This document shows positions 1 through 10,404 of a DNA stretch of 64,000 bases, one piece after another (positions within the stretch are counted from its first letter, which is position 1; every line of letters starts with the position of its first letter). The notes beneath the pieces were generated by a model, which ran no database searches, was not told the origin of the DNA, and worked only from the letters and a program-made list of their open reading frames with translations. The translations under genes and the position numbers were made by a program. The DNA comes from Halesus radiatus (lineage: Eukaryota; Arthropoda; Insecta; Trichoptera; Limnephilidae), in contig JAHDVE020006326.1 in NCBI GenBank assembly GCA_022606495.2, positions 62,001 through 126,000 on the forward strand, written 5' to 3'.

Positions 1-8
1 ACCTCCGA

Positions 9-777
9 AATAAGGAACTCCACTCCATTTTTTTTTTTAAAATTTGTTTTTATCAATAATGACGTTCAAACTTAAATATCAGTATATTACTTTTTTTTTT
101 CGAAAGTTGCTTTTCATGGTAAAAATCATTTTCAAAGTTTCAGTTTTTCAAAGTCCGCCAAAACGCTCCAAATCTATGGCCGGTCGGTTTTGATCAGTTT
201 TGAGGTTAGAATGTCAAATGTCAAAGAAAATATGAGCTTTACCGTACATAATTGTATATTCTATTAATGATAAACCATAACTAAACAAAAGTAATAAAAT
301 TATGTAGCTTTTTAGAAACATTAATTCAAATAATAATAATATTATTGACCATTAACATTATCATAATATCCGTATTGATAATTGGTTTGATCATGAATAC
401 TCTAATTTCTTTCACGAATAATAGTTGTTTTTTTATAGAATAACAATTATAGAGCTTAAAGTCACCGAAATTAACTTAAAATTTTGTCAAAACTAAAAAA
501 AATATATATTTATGTACAAAACAGAACCGAAAAATATTTTTTTTCATACAAATCCAAAAACAGAATATTAACGTGACGTCAGATGTTCCAAATGCAATGG
601 TATTAACATAACACGGTGTTTTCATGAGCTAATTTTTTATTCACTTTTAAATAACGATTTATAATTTCTACGTACAATTATATATAATGAAAGTTATATA
701 TTCAGAATCGGCGGTTGCTGATCTATGTGAATATATATTTTTAAAGTCATTATATTTTTCACTGGAGTTCCTTATTC
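9..777. repeat. TIR-bounded repeat element, copy 1
   Basis: A ~770 bp AT-rich unit. It begins with AATAAGGAACTCCA (about 9-22) and ends with its reverse complement (about 764-777), so it has short terminal inverted repeats. Most of its length recurs in reverse orientation at 4776-5475, and a diverged part recurs at 38265-38480. No open frame of note lies inside. The form fits a non-autonomous DNA transposon, but I do not recognise the family and no target-site duplication is clear. A shared internal landmark is the stretch with GACGTCA and CCAAATGCAATGG near 575-600. Confidence 0.65.
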
Positions 778-1840
778 ATCAAGCAATTTTTTTTTAAATT
801 AACGTTTTGATTGGACACTGAATGAGCCCTAAAAACGTGTTATTTTTTTCCAATGGTCATAACTCACAAGAGCTCGCTACAAAATGACGAAATCCATTTC
901 CAACTTACGTATTTGTGAATTTTTAGTCGCCAGTGCGCGTGTGGGTTTCATTTATAATTTACACGGATACAAAGAATCGTCGCCGTGACACTTTGACGTT
1001 GAAGCTGGCGCTCGGCCAGTCGCTGGACTCGCTAGTCGCTGGTCACACAAATGCTAGAGGCCTTTTACTACAAGCGCCTTGTCAACGTAATGTATACATT
1101 TTGTTAGTATTCTGATGCAACCTTTTTTTAGGGCCTCCTGTCAGATTCCACATAGAATCATGATAGCAATAAGTGCATCCATCTAAAACGTTCCCTTCTA
1201 GGCCTGGATCCACACACGTCTTGAAATATTTCCACAGTCTTGAGAGTCATCATACGTCACGTAGCTTGTAAAATTGATAATTTCGAAGTTCTTGACTGTT
1301 TTTGGGATCCCCAAAGCTAGGTGATAACTGATTACCTATCACGTATCCTAAAACACAATCACTAGACACACCGCTCGACAAATGGAAAACTCGGACCTAG
1401 GGAAACTCATGATCACTGAAAAGTGGAAGGCAGGAGAAGAGAGTAAGAACACCGATTCGTTGATCTGATCACAATAAGTATCACAGTTCATTGTCGTGAC
1501 ATACGGTGTAGGACCGTAGGGAATGGAGAAGCCTGGTTCATCAGGATTTTTGCTACAGGGGGGAGGGGTCACGATCCTCAACAATAAAGAAACGACTAAG
1601 TTACACACTTCACATCCGGAAACGTTGGAAGTCTAGAGAATTGCTAAAATCTTCTGAAACTACCTGAGATTCTAGGGAATTTAATTATATTTATACTGGG
1701 TTTTTACAGATGTTCTCACTTATGTGAGAACAATCCAGTTATAAAAACTTCGTTATTTATTATACGTAAATTACAATAAATTAAAAATAAAAAAATTATA
1801 TGAAGAATATAATAATTGAAACAGATGCAGAGTAATAACT
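778..1840. other. No gene recognised
   Basis: AT-rich sequence without a credible coding frame or known repeat. The only structure I note is a perfect 8-bp hairpin, GTTCTCAC-TTAT-GTGAGAAC, near 1712-1731. The short open frames here have no recognisable composition. Confidence 0.5.
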
Positions 1841-1845
1841 CATGT

Positions 1846-2284
1846 AATAATAATAATAATAATAATACTTGGACGATTTATATAGCGCCGTTTTTGTGAA
1901 AAATCACCTCAAGGGCGCTGTACAAATACTACTTGCTAAGGTTAATCTTATTATGTACATATACAGAAAACATACTTACCTGGTAGGGCACTCCAGATTA
2001 AAACTTAATTAAATTACAATGTTTTGGGCTGAGATGGTATGACTTGACTAATGATGGCTGCACGCACAGGACACACATATAAAGAAAACACTGCACATTG
2101 CATGACACTGAAGTTACTGTTTAAATCCTATTTGTCATTGGTATTATATACATTAGAAGGTTATTGACAAAAGAAGAGTAGGTGCTTATTTGAAACATGA
2201 TTTTATTTGAGATTTTTTGATAATAATTATTTACATTTACGAATAATAAAATTGTTTGTTTATTACATTAGGTAACTGAACCAT
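1846..2284 (-). repeat. LINE 3' UTR with (ATT)n tail
   Basis: An (AAT)n microsatellite is followed by a sequence with TATATAGCGCC and CACCTCAAGGGCGCTGTACA. On the minus strand this reads as the 3' end of a non-LTR retrotransposon ending in (ATT)n. It directly follows, on the minus strand, the reverse-transcriptase C-terminus at 2285-2751. The same tail occurs in the opposite orientation at 45190-45262, and a rearranged trace lies at 15348-15400. Confidence 0.6.
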
Positions 2285-2751
2285 TCATGGATATAACTGT
2301 CCGAAGAGATGAGTTTTGAGTTTTGATCTGAATTCTGTCGAGTCTTTAATCAATCTTAGATCGTATGGCAGTTTATTCCAGGCTTTAGGGCCAGACACGC
2401 TGAAAGCTCGCTCACCAAACTTAGTATCTGGTGTGCGCTTTAGTTCCTTCAGCCTCCCGATGGCCGATGCCGTCGCTGATCTAAGAGTTGACTGGCGTGA
2501 TTTGGAATTTTCTGGGATGCAGAGTTCCGATAGGCAAGCCGGGGCCATCCCGTTAATTGATTTAAACACCATCCAGCAAAGCTTGAACTGGATTCTTTCA
2601 GGACATTTGAGCCAGTGCAGATTTTTTAGATGTTCTGAAATGTGGGAGTATTTAGATACGCCTGTAATTAGTCTTGCCGAAGCGTTAAAAACGGATTGTA
2701 ATTTGTTAATTTGATAGTTGGGGAGACTTGCATATATTCCATTGCATTATA
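2285..2751 (-). pseudogene. CR1/L2-type LINE reverse transcriptase, C-terminal fragment
   Basis: The minus-strand frame stays open over about 150 codons and ends in a stop at 2285-2287. It reads in the manner of LINE reverse-transcriptase C-termini: NKLQSVFNASARLITG, then HLKNLHWLKCPERIQFKL, then MAPACLSEL, and finally GPKAWNKLPYDLR before a closing LKTHLFG. This order is typical of CR1/L2/Jockey-like non-LTR elements. An in-frame stop lies just upstream of the fragment. The catalytic RT motifs and all 5' sequence are absent, so it is a 5'-truncated, dead insertion. Confidence 0.8.
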
Positions 2752-4489
2752 ACATGTGTATTATAACAATGATATAGGAACATAGATATGTACTTTTATG
2801 TCTATATTTTTTTATGTGAAGATGTACCCCCATAAAAGCTATACTTATGTGTATGGTTAAGCCAGTCGAGGTCATCGGGAGTTGCGGGTTCAGCACAGAC
2901 GTGAAACCGACGTGCCTCCGAGAAACTGGTGAAGGGATACTCTGCTGGTAAAACAACATCGATAACTCACAATCGAAGTAGGTACAGTAAAAAAATATTA
3001 TTTCACAATAAATATCACTGAAAAAATAAATCAATGATTTCATTGTTCCCAATTGATGCATGACTACTTGTATAAGTGTATAATTTAGTAGGTGTCAAAA
3101 AAATACATACGAGGGTAATGTGATGGAAAATGATATTGGTTGACTCTTACTACTTATTGTTACTAGGAAAAGTATAAATAATAATGTAAAACTAGCAGAA
3201 CACAACCCGCTCGGGTTTTTGTTGCATTTTTTTTACATTTTACACCCCCGCGCTGATAAAACAGAACGTTTTTGAACACACGTAAAAAGGACACAATATG
3301 TTCATCGTGGTGCGAATTGAATAGCAGACTCTGTTGCGTATGACGAAAATTTACAATTTCTACTATTCGCGTCTGCACGGCGATTAACATAGGACTCTGG
3401 GACATTAATACTGTAACATTTGTGCGATACTTCTAAAGGCATACAATAAAGAAGTGCCTACCACGTAGATTTAAATGGAATCCCGTTTACCTTTGACTTT
3501 TGATTATAGCCCCGAGAGAGTCAATGAAAATACAGCAAATACAGCGCTCTGTGTGTGTTTTTGATGTGTACGTTTTACTTTCAGTTAAGAAACTATGATT
3601 ATATTGTTTTTAATTATTCGAATTATTATGTTTTATCGCACTAGTTACTCGGTTTTTTAAGTATTGTTTTTTTATAATTAAGCGTTGCACAATTTTAACA
3701 CGGAATAGATATGATCTGTCCTTCGAAAGATGCTATTGCTCCGAAAAATGAAAATAACACTTGTGGTTCTGTTATCTAACATGTCACTTAGTCAGTAGTC
3801 TTGAGATTTTTTGCCCTAATTTAACTAAATATGTCGTGTTTTATATGTTTTTAAAACGATCGCTTACACCCTAAGAGATATTTATATTCGCGCGCTCAAT
3901 GTTCAGTATCCGCTCGAAGGGTATTGCCTAAAAATTAATAATTAATTTTTGGTTTTTGATTTTCGTGTTTCTAATGGTACTGGGTATAGAATTGAATTTT
4001 TAAAAAAAATGTACATACGCGGTTTTATGGGCTGGATTAAGGATTTTATTTGTGACAAATTTATCTTCTTTTGGGTATATTGTGACACTGAGTAGTGTGT
4101 TTTTAAGTTCTTAAATGGTTTTGAGTTAACATTTGTAATCCCGATCGCCAGAAAATCTAATACTTGCCCGCCTGAGTCTATTTTCATAAAAACTTATTTG
4201 TTTTTTTGCAAAATGATGTTTTTGTAAATTGTGCCATCTTACCAGATAATGTTTTTATATATTTATAAAAATTGTATATATCTTTCATAAGTAGTTTCCC
4301 AGAATAGCTACATATATCCAGTCAAAAGATTTTTTGACATTGCCAATCTGATTCGCCGACTTTCAACGAATGCAAATTTTGCATTCCGGTGGGTTATATC
4401 GGCTCACTAAAAGTAAAGGGAGAATTGGTAAAATTTGTTTTCAAAAATATTGTATTTTAATAAATTAATTAAAAATTACTTTGTAATCA
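2752..4489. other. No gene recognised
   Basis: About 1.7 kb of AT-rich intergenic sequence. Short open frames (for example minus strand 2747-3061 and 3942-4187) show no recognisable motif and codon content like the background. I found no repeat matching other parts of the window. Confidence 0.5.
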
Positions 4490-4770
4490 CCACTTTTTTT
4501 AATAAATACATATCAACATGTTACGAAAGCGAAACTTTCCTCATCAGGACACACAGAATACTAAAAAATAATAATGTCAAGTATAGACAAATGATAAACA
4601 CAATAATGTAAGAATAGGCAAAAATTGATTAAAAATGTTAATAAAAAATTTTCATTTAAAAATTTTAATATGAAAATAAATTCAAGAGATAGCTATTTAA
4701 AAAAAATTATTATTAATTATATTTAATTCACTATTAACACTTTTTCCAATTTTTAAAAATTCAAATTTGT
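4490..4770 (-). repeat. Foldback/Penelope-like remnant, family A copy 1
   Basis: Read on the minus strand, 4500-4560 contains TCCTGATGAGGAAAG, then a loop, then CTTTCGTAACATGTTG. This is a CTGATGA - 5-bp hairpin - GTAA pattern, one base from the hammerhead core CTGANGA...GAAA. The rest of the unit (AAGAGATAGCTATTTAAAAA near 4686 and the ATTAATTATATTTAATTCACTA region) matches 7735-8110, a fuller copy. No open frame. It looks like one truncated copy of that element. Confidence 0.5.
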
Positions 4771-4775
4771 CTAAT

Positions 4776-5475
4776 AAGGAACTCCAGTGAAAAATATAAT
4801 GACTTTAAAAACACCTATTCGTATACAGCAAACGACAATTCTCAATATATAACTTTCACTGCATACGCAGAATTTATAAATCGTCATTTAAAAGTGAATG
4901 AAAAATCAGCTCATCAAAAAACCATGTTATATTGGTACCATTGCATTTGGAACATCTGACGTCACGTGCGCATTCTGTTTTTGGATTAGTACGATAATTT
5001 TGATTTTCGGTGATGTTTTGTATATTAAACATGCATTCTTTTAGTTTTGGCATAATTTTAACTGAATTTGGCTGACTTAAAGCTCTATAATTGTTGTTCA
5101 ACATATACAACTATTATTCATGAAAGAAATTAGAGTATTCATGATCAAACCAATTATCAATACGGATATTATGATAATGTTAATGGTCAACACTATTATT
5201 ATTATTTGAGTTAAAGTTTCTGAAAAGGTACATAATTTTATTACTTATGTTTGGTTATAGTTTACCATGAATAGAATATTAAATTATGTACGGTATAGGT
5301 CATCCTTGTTTTGAAATTTGACATTCTAACCTCAAAACTGATCAAAACCGACCGGCCATAGATTTGGAGCGTTTTGGCGGCCTTTAAAAATTGAAAATTA
5401 TTTTAACCATGAAGACTAACTTTAGAAAAAAACCATATATACTGGTATTTAAGTTCATTGATGAATATCACATAA
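4776..5475. repeat. TIR-bounded repeat element, copy 2 (inverted)
   Basis: Reverse complement of most of 9-777. It starts with AATAAGGAACTCCAGTG at 4776 and can be followed through CATTGCATTTGGAACATC, the CAAACCAATTATCAATACGG segment and GATCAAAACCGACCGGCCAT to about 5475. There it diverges before reaching the second terminal repeat. The outer end is replaced by a tRNA-like sequence at 5485. Confidence 0.65.
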
Positions 5476-5484
5476 ATTGAACTA

Positions 5485-5550
5485 GTCTCATTAGCTAAGT
5501 TGGTAAAGCGGATGTCCCGAAAATACCCAGTTCGAGTCCCAGATGCGACT
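5485..5550 (+). repeat. tRNA-like remnant (SINE head?)
   Basis: GTCTCAT and ATGCGAC can pair as an acceptor stem with one mismatch. Between them are an A-box-like TTAGCTAAGTTGG and a B-box-like GTTCGAGTCCC. The T stem pairs poorly and the anticodon loop (CCCGAAA) lacks the usual T33, so this is not a functional tRNA gene. A tRNA-derived SINE head or tRNA pseudogene is the best reading. Confidence 0.5.
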
Positions 5551-5821
5551 GATATCTTTTTATTTTGTGTTGTTTTTTTCGGTTTCATGTTTCATTTAGG
5601 TTATGTTAATATTATCTTCTTCAATGATTAAATATAACAATGAGGTTTATAAACTTCAATAAAATAATTAAAAATTAAATAAAAGTTTTTTTAAAACGTA
5701 CCGTTTCGTTTAGTTTTACATTCTAGTTTCCAGGCATTTTAATGAGAGATTCAAAATGTTGCATTTACGGAGTGGACCAACGAAGGAGGAAAGAGGTAGG
5801 CAAACAAATAATATTTCTATA

Positions 5822-6060
5822 AACTATATAACTTTATTAGTATGAGAGAGGCTTGTAATGGCTAAAGCCCTCAAATAGATGGCGTCGAGACAAATTATGT
5901 CTACATTTTATTGGTGAAAATTGCTTTGACTTGTCAAATATTTATCAATTGATAAACTAAACTTTGACAAGTCAAAGCAATTTTCACCAATAAAATGTAG
6001 ACATAATTTGTCTCGACGCTCTATTGAGGATTTAGCCGTTACAAATACTAATAAGATGAT
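5822..6060. repeat. Long hairpin: inverted module of the tRNA-like repeat
   Basis: Two arms of about 90 bases face each other around a short spacer near 5945-5960. The left arm runs from the GTCGAGACAAATTATG area through CACCAATAAAATGTAGAC in reverse. The same module (GTCTCGACG, CTATTTGAGG, TTAGCCGTTACAAG, CTCTCATACT) borders the tRNA-like copies at 43,500-44,060. It therefore belongs to that repeat family and folds back on itself here. Confidence 0.6.
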
Positions 6061-6141
6061 TTACAGGTGAAAATATAATAAAACAGTAATTATTGAATGG
6101 AACACTAGTATATATTGATTAACTTGGCGGGTTTGCGATAA

Positions 6142-6213
6142 GCCGACGTAGCTCAACGGTAGAGCATCTGACCGGACATTAGAAGGGTGCGGGTTCGAGT
6201 CCTGCCGGCGACA
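6142..6213 (+). repeat. tRNA-like sequence, copy A (not a functional tRNA)
   Basis: A 72-nt sequence with exact class-I cloverleaf spacing. The D arm is GCTC/GAGC, the anticodon stem TCTGA/TTAGA, and the T arm GCGGG-TTCGAGT-CCTGC. The acceptor GCCGACG/CGGCGAC has two mismatches, and the anticodon loop CCGGACA has C at position 33 and C at 37. Those defects and five near-identical copies in the window point to a tRNA-derived repeat with an intact pol III A/B box rather than a tRNA gene. Confidence 0.7.
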
Positions 6214-6289
6214 TTTATCTTTGCTCGGAAGGTTTTTTCAATTTGGATGAGTGTTTTAGATTAATAATTATCGTTTATAAAAAAAAAAT

Positions 6290-6335
6290 AAATAAAAAAA
6301 AAAAAATAATAATAATAATAATAATAATAATTGTT
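6290..6335. repeat. A-rich/(AAT)n microsatellite
   Basis: A run of A-rich sequence passes into about nine AAT units downstream of tRNA-like copy A. This is the usual place for a tail in a retroposed repeat. Confidence 0.7.
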
Positions 6336-6772
6336 ACCCTTTGCACTATGCACAAAAATCTTGTCTTAAGTTTTAAAGAACTTTAGTTTATCAATTAATA
6401 AATAATATTTCATTGCAATTGAATAAATAAATGTTAATTAATTAAGCCGAATATCCGTAGGAATTGTCTTTGAAAGCAGAAATCCACAATGACTTAACAT
6501 TTTGGCGGACCATTTTATCTGACATGGTTTTTCAGGAAGGTTTAATACTGTCTATGCCGAGAGGTACGCTTGGTTCACAGTTCAAACCATCCGATGCTGT
6601 TACTGATTTTACACGTTGAACCTCCGCTATAGATTTAGAACCGGTCTGTTAAAAAATTCTGGTCGATTATGTTCATGTTGAACGAAAAATTATTAATTAT
6701 TATTTTTATAAACAATAATTATTAATCTAAAACACTCATCCAAATTGAAAAAACCTTCCGAGCAAAGATAAA

Positions 6773-6844
6773 TGTCGCCGGCAGGACTCGAACCCGCACC
6801 CTTCTAATGTCCGGTCAGATGCTCTACCGTTGAGCTACGTCGGC
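6773..6844 (-). repeat. tRNA-like sequence, copy B
   Basis: The reverse complement of this stretch is identical or nearly so to copy A at 6142-6213. The flanks match too: AACACTCATCCAAATTGAAA on one side and AACTTGGCGGGTTTGCGATA, in reverse, on the other. Copies A and B form an inverted pair of roughly 230-base arms around a ~380-base spacer. Confidence 0.7.
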
Positions 6845-6969
6845 TTATCGCAAACCCGCCAAGTTAATCAATATATACTAGTGTTCCATTCAATAATTAC
6901 TGTTTTTATTATATTTTTCACCTGTAAACAAAAATTTTTGAAAAATTATTATGTTTAAACCACTATTTA

Positions 6970-7720
6970 ATAGGGATATTGAAAGAAGGGTGAATGCAGG
7001 AAACTCCATTAACGGGGGACTGAACGCCGTTGGCGCTTATTAATTGTTTTGTGTTTAATTCGTAGAACTATGTTTATTTTTTTTTAAGTTTAATGTATAT
7101 CACATTTAATAAAAACTAAAAATACTTGCAGAACTTAATAACAACATTATTAAATGTGATTTGCATTGAATTAAAAAGAAAAAAAAGATGATGGCGTTAA
7201 CAAAAAATTATCTAAAGAAGCGAAGTTAGCAGTCCACAATGGAGTACTGATACCAACCCTGATGTATGGCAGTATCGAACTGGCAGAGGAAGGATGAAAG
7301 TAGACTGAATGCTGTAGAAATGAGGTCACTGAGGCGAATGTGTTATAAAACCTTGTATGATCATATGAATAATGTTGAGATTCGCAAATAATGCAAGGCT
7401 GACGTAAGCGTAATGAGTAATAATGAGAAAGGTACGCTCAGATGGTTTGGGCATGTGGAGCGAATGAATGAAGAAAGGTGCGTAAAGAGAATATATTACT
7501 CGAATGTGAATGGAAAGAGAAGCCGGGGACGCCCGAGGAAGACATGGCACAATCAAGTGAACCAAATACTTGAGTCGGGCCATGTCAGAAGTCAGAATAA
7601 CAGAAGAAAATGTATAAGACGATGTACGAATGTGAATGAAGCAAGAAGTGTATGCCAAGATCGAGTTGTTTGGCAATTCGTCCTCTCTGTCTACCCCTGT
7701 AGGGAGACGGCGTGATGGTT
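6970..7720 (+). pseudogene. LINE 3' end (RT C-terminal tail), interrupted
   Basis: Conceptual translation gives DIERRVNAGNSINGGLNAVG at the left. After a break it gives KLSKEAKLAVHNGVLIPTLM, then a frame-broken stretch, then an open 7413-7715 frame with LRWFGHVERM, GKRSRGRPRKTW and NEARSVCQDR. That order is the known C-terminus of a widespread arthropod non-LTR retrotransposon RT. Between about 7035 and 7195 the LINE is interrupted by ~165 bases that do not belong to it and contain the inverted pair CACATTTAAT/ATTAAATGTG. Frameshifts and stops mark it as dead. Related copies: 13625-13960, 36403-38200, 58645-59010. Confidence 0.75.
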
Positions 7721-7734
7721 AGTTAGTTAGTTAG

Positions 7735-8250
7735 ATAATATTTAATAAATAATTATCTACATGTTTTGAAACCAATGCTTCCTTCGTCAGGATACTATGT
7801 ATACTGAAATAAAAAAAAGCATTTAAGCATAGGCAAATTATAAACGTACACATAAAATAACGATAAGTGATGAGAGAAGTGAATAATTGGGTATTAATGA
7901 AAAAATAAATAATTAAAATAATAAACAAAACTATTATTAAATTATTATTATTACTATATTTATATGGAAAAACAGAAATTCCAACAAAATCAAGAAATAA
8001 CCAAGGTACAAAAGTAACAATAATTATTTTTATTTTTTAATGTGAAAATAACTTTAAGAGATGGCTATTTAAAAAAAATGGTTATTAATAATATTTAATT
8101 GACTACTAAATGTTTTTCTTGTTATTTGTTATCTATGTTTATACTTTGTCTATGCATCTAATATATGTTATCATTTTTCAGTACCTATACGTTGTATCCT
8201 GACAAGGAAACCATTGGTTTCGAAACGTGTAGATATTTATTTATTAAACA
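7735..8250. repeat. Foldback element with hammerhead-like ends, family A copy 2
   Basis: A ~515 bp unit whose ends are inverted repeats. 7735-7800, read on the minus strand, and 8190-8250, read on the plus strand, share the path GTATCCTGAC, a hairpin closed by TTGGTTTC, AAAC(A/G)TGTAGATA and TTATTTATTAAA. The right end reads CTGACAA then GGAAACCATTGGTTTC then GAAACGTGTAG. The left end has an intact CTGACGA but a decayed second half. Penelope-like elements are known to carry such minimal hammerhead cores in their terminal repeats. No coding capacity is left. Confidence 0.55.
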
Positions 8251-8657
8251 GTGGTGTAAACTTAGTCGAAAGTATCTATAAATGTATTATTTTTTAAAGA
8301 AGTTGCCTAATCTAACCAAAACAAAAACAAAAAATGTGTTTCTTTTCAAATTCTACCTTATTTATATAGCAAAACTAAAACATTAAAACAAAATTAATCG
8401 ATACACATCAATACTTGTACCGCATTTAACACATGCACGTGAACGCCTCAGCATAGGTTTTTCTAGTGAGGTGGTCACGACACATACGAGTATAACACTC
8501 CATACATAGTATCTCCTCTTCAAACCTACCTTACACTCCACATTATAAAACACCATACAAAGCACCTTTATTATACGTGAAAAAAATTATTAAGGAAAAT
8601 GCTACTGTATAATATATTGACATAAATAAATAAATAAACACAATAAGTTTTATTATT

Positions 8658-9172
8658 TACTGGCTGATGTGTACCCGGCCTTGCTAGGGATTTTTCACTT
8701 GTCATTAGGGTGCCTTAATTGATTTGACAACGAAAGAAACTATCTCCAAATAATGATACATTCATTTGAATATTTTATTTCATTCCAAACGTTTATTTTT
8801 TCTAAATATATCTAAATCATAAAGTTATTGAGTAGGTACCTACTCGTGTTTTCCAATTTGAAAATATTCTAACCAAAAAAAACTTCTTCTTTTGAATAAG
8901 CAATCTGTGGCTAACCAGAATGTTATATCTATGGACTAACCTAAATAAAACATGGCGGGTTCAATGTTTTTCATACTAATTTTAAAACGTTATAGCAACA
9001 GTTTTTCATATTGGATTTCATTCAAACTACTCTCTAAACCTTTCCGGCAATAATAAGAACAAACTGTGCTATTTTCAGCGAAACCGGTCCAGTAATTTTC
9101 GAGAAAATCGAGGACAAACAAACAAACAAATAACCAAACTTACATTGATTTATATATTTATATATAGATTTA
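8658..9172. repeat. RTE-like LINE 3'-end or derived non-autonomous element
   Basis: The unit opens with ACTGGCTGATGTGTACCCGG. It ends with GCGAAACCGGTCCAGTAATT, CAAACAAACAAACAAATAAC and a TATATATAGATT tail. Such an opening and such an ending are common in RTE-type insect LINE 3' ends and their short derivatives. No coding frame remains. Family assignment is from memory of the motif style only. Confidence 0.45.
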
Positions 9173-9175
9173 AAA

Positions 9176-9455
9176 ATTTAGTTTCGAGTGAGTCTCGGTG
9201 CTGATTGTCAATTTAGTTTCAAGTGAGTCTCGGTGCTGATTGTCAATTTAGTTTCAAGTGAGTCTCGGTGCTGATTGTCAATTTAGTTTCAAGTGAGTCT
9301 CGGTGCTGATTGTCAATTTAGTTTCAAGTGAGTCTCGGTGCTGATGGTCAATTTAGTTTCAAGTGAGTCTCGGTGCTGATTGTCAATTTAGTTTCAAGTG
9401 AGTCTCGGTGCTGATTGTCAATTTAGTTTCAAGTGAGTCTCGGTGCTGATTGTCA
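9176..9455. repeat. 35-bp tandem array, 8 units
   Basis: Exactly eight head-to-tail units of 35 bp (8 x 35 = 280), each reading ATTTAGTTTCAAGTGAGTCT and then CGGTGCTGATTGTCA. The first unit has CGAG for CAAG, and the fifth has GATGGTCA for GATTGTCA; the others look identical. It directly follows the TATATA tail of the RTE-like element. There are no unique spacers between units, so it is a minisatellite and not a CRISPR-like array. Confidence 0.9.
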
Positions 9456-9611
9456 AGTTTCACTACAAATAAATATATACGAGTATGTATATGAATTCTG
9501 GTATTTGGGTGGATTATATACAATATACGTGAAAAGCATAAAACGCTTATTTTAGAGTAAGCATTAATTATTATTCTCGTGTTAGTTTTATATAGATATA
9601 ATTCCGTTATA

Positions 9612-9735
9612 TCCAAGACCGGTTAGTAGCTGAGAGGTCAAATGTGACGGGTTCTCTGTTAAGTCCTCCATCATCCATCATTGCAAAAGCAACATTTTTC
9701 GCTTATTGTGATGATAGCAGATTTAAAAAAAAAAT
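9612..9735 (+). repeat. Dispersed SINE-like repeat, copy 1
   Basis: Contains TCATTGCAAAAGCAACATTT, preceded by AAGTCCTCCATCAT and followed by TTATTGTGATGATAGCAG. The same core recurs at 48572-48690 and, reversed, at 52470-52530. Upstream, TTAGTAGCTGAGAGG resembles a pol III A box, so a tRNA-derived SINE is possible. Confidence 0.4.
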
Positions 9736-9759
9736 TGGCAGGTCTTTCGTTAACCCGGA

Positions 9760-10404
9760 AATTTGTGTTAAAAAATCATACATTATTCTTTACCTGCCTA
9801 TATAAAATTAAATGTGTTTTATTTATTTTAAGGAATAACGCATGGATTTATGTATTTGCCAGAGATAGGACCTTTGATTCCGAAGACAATCACCGGATCA
9901 CAACTTGAGTTAGTCCGACAAGCTGGCCTGGTGGACAGATTACTGTCGACGCTAAAAAAATGATAAACAAGAAAAACGAAATAAAAATATTAACAGCCTT
10001 CAAGTTCGAAGCGATCCGTCCACACGTGCCGGTCCTGTCGCAACTCAAACGGACTCAGAAATGTCAACTAAATTAGACCAGCGGTCAAAAAGTCATCAGT
10101 CATCATTCGATTCAACAAGAGCTCACCGTCGAAAAGAGGATTTTTTTCCTTCCTTCGACCTTCTTTATTTAAACTGCCATTTTGCAGACATGATGACCAA
10201 ATAGATTCTAGATCCCCGGAGCAAGAGTGCAAATTGCTATTTTTGATCGGATCAATGTTTTCCCTCGAGGTTCGGGGCGGACCACTCGACGGGTTGAATC
10301 AGTACATTTCAGATTTTTTTTTAAAAGTTTTTAATCCAGCAGGACTGGGTGGGTGGTGCACACCCAATTTGCCATATTACATGAGATATACATATTTAAT
10401 TTAC
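9760..10404. other. No gene recognised
   Basis: Mixed sequence with short open frames only (the longest is about 75 codons and ends near 9908). I recognise no domain or repeat. Confidence 0.45.

Noticed and set aside
2316..2714. 132-codon plus-strand open frame
   Set aside because: Antisense of the LINE RT fragment at 2285-2751, which reads as a conserved protein on the minus strand.
6142..6213. Functional tRNA gene
   Set aside because: The cloverleaf spacing is right, but the acceptor has two mismatches, position 33 is C, and five copies sit in inverted repeats.
9176..9455. CRISPR-like array
   Set aside because: Units are contiguous with no unique spacers, and the genome is eukaryotic.
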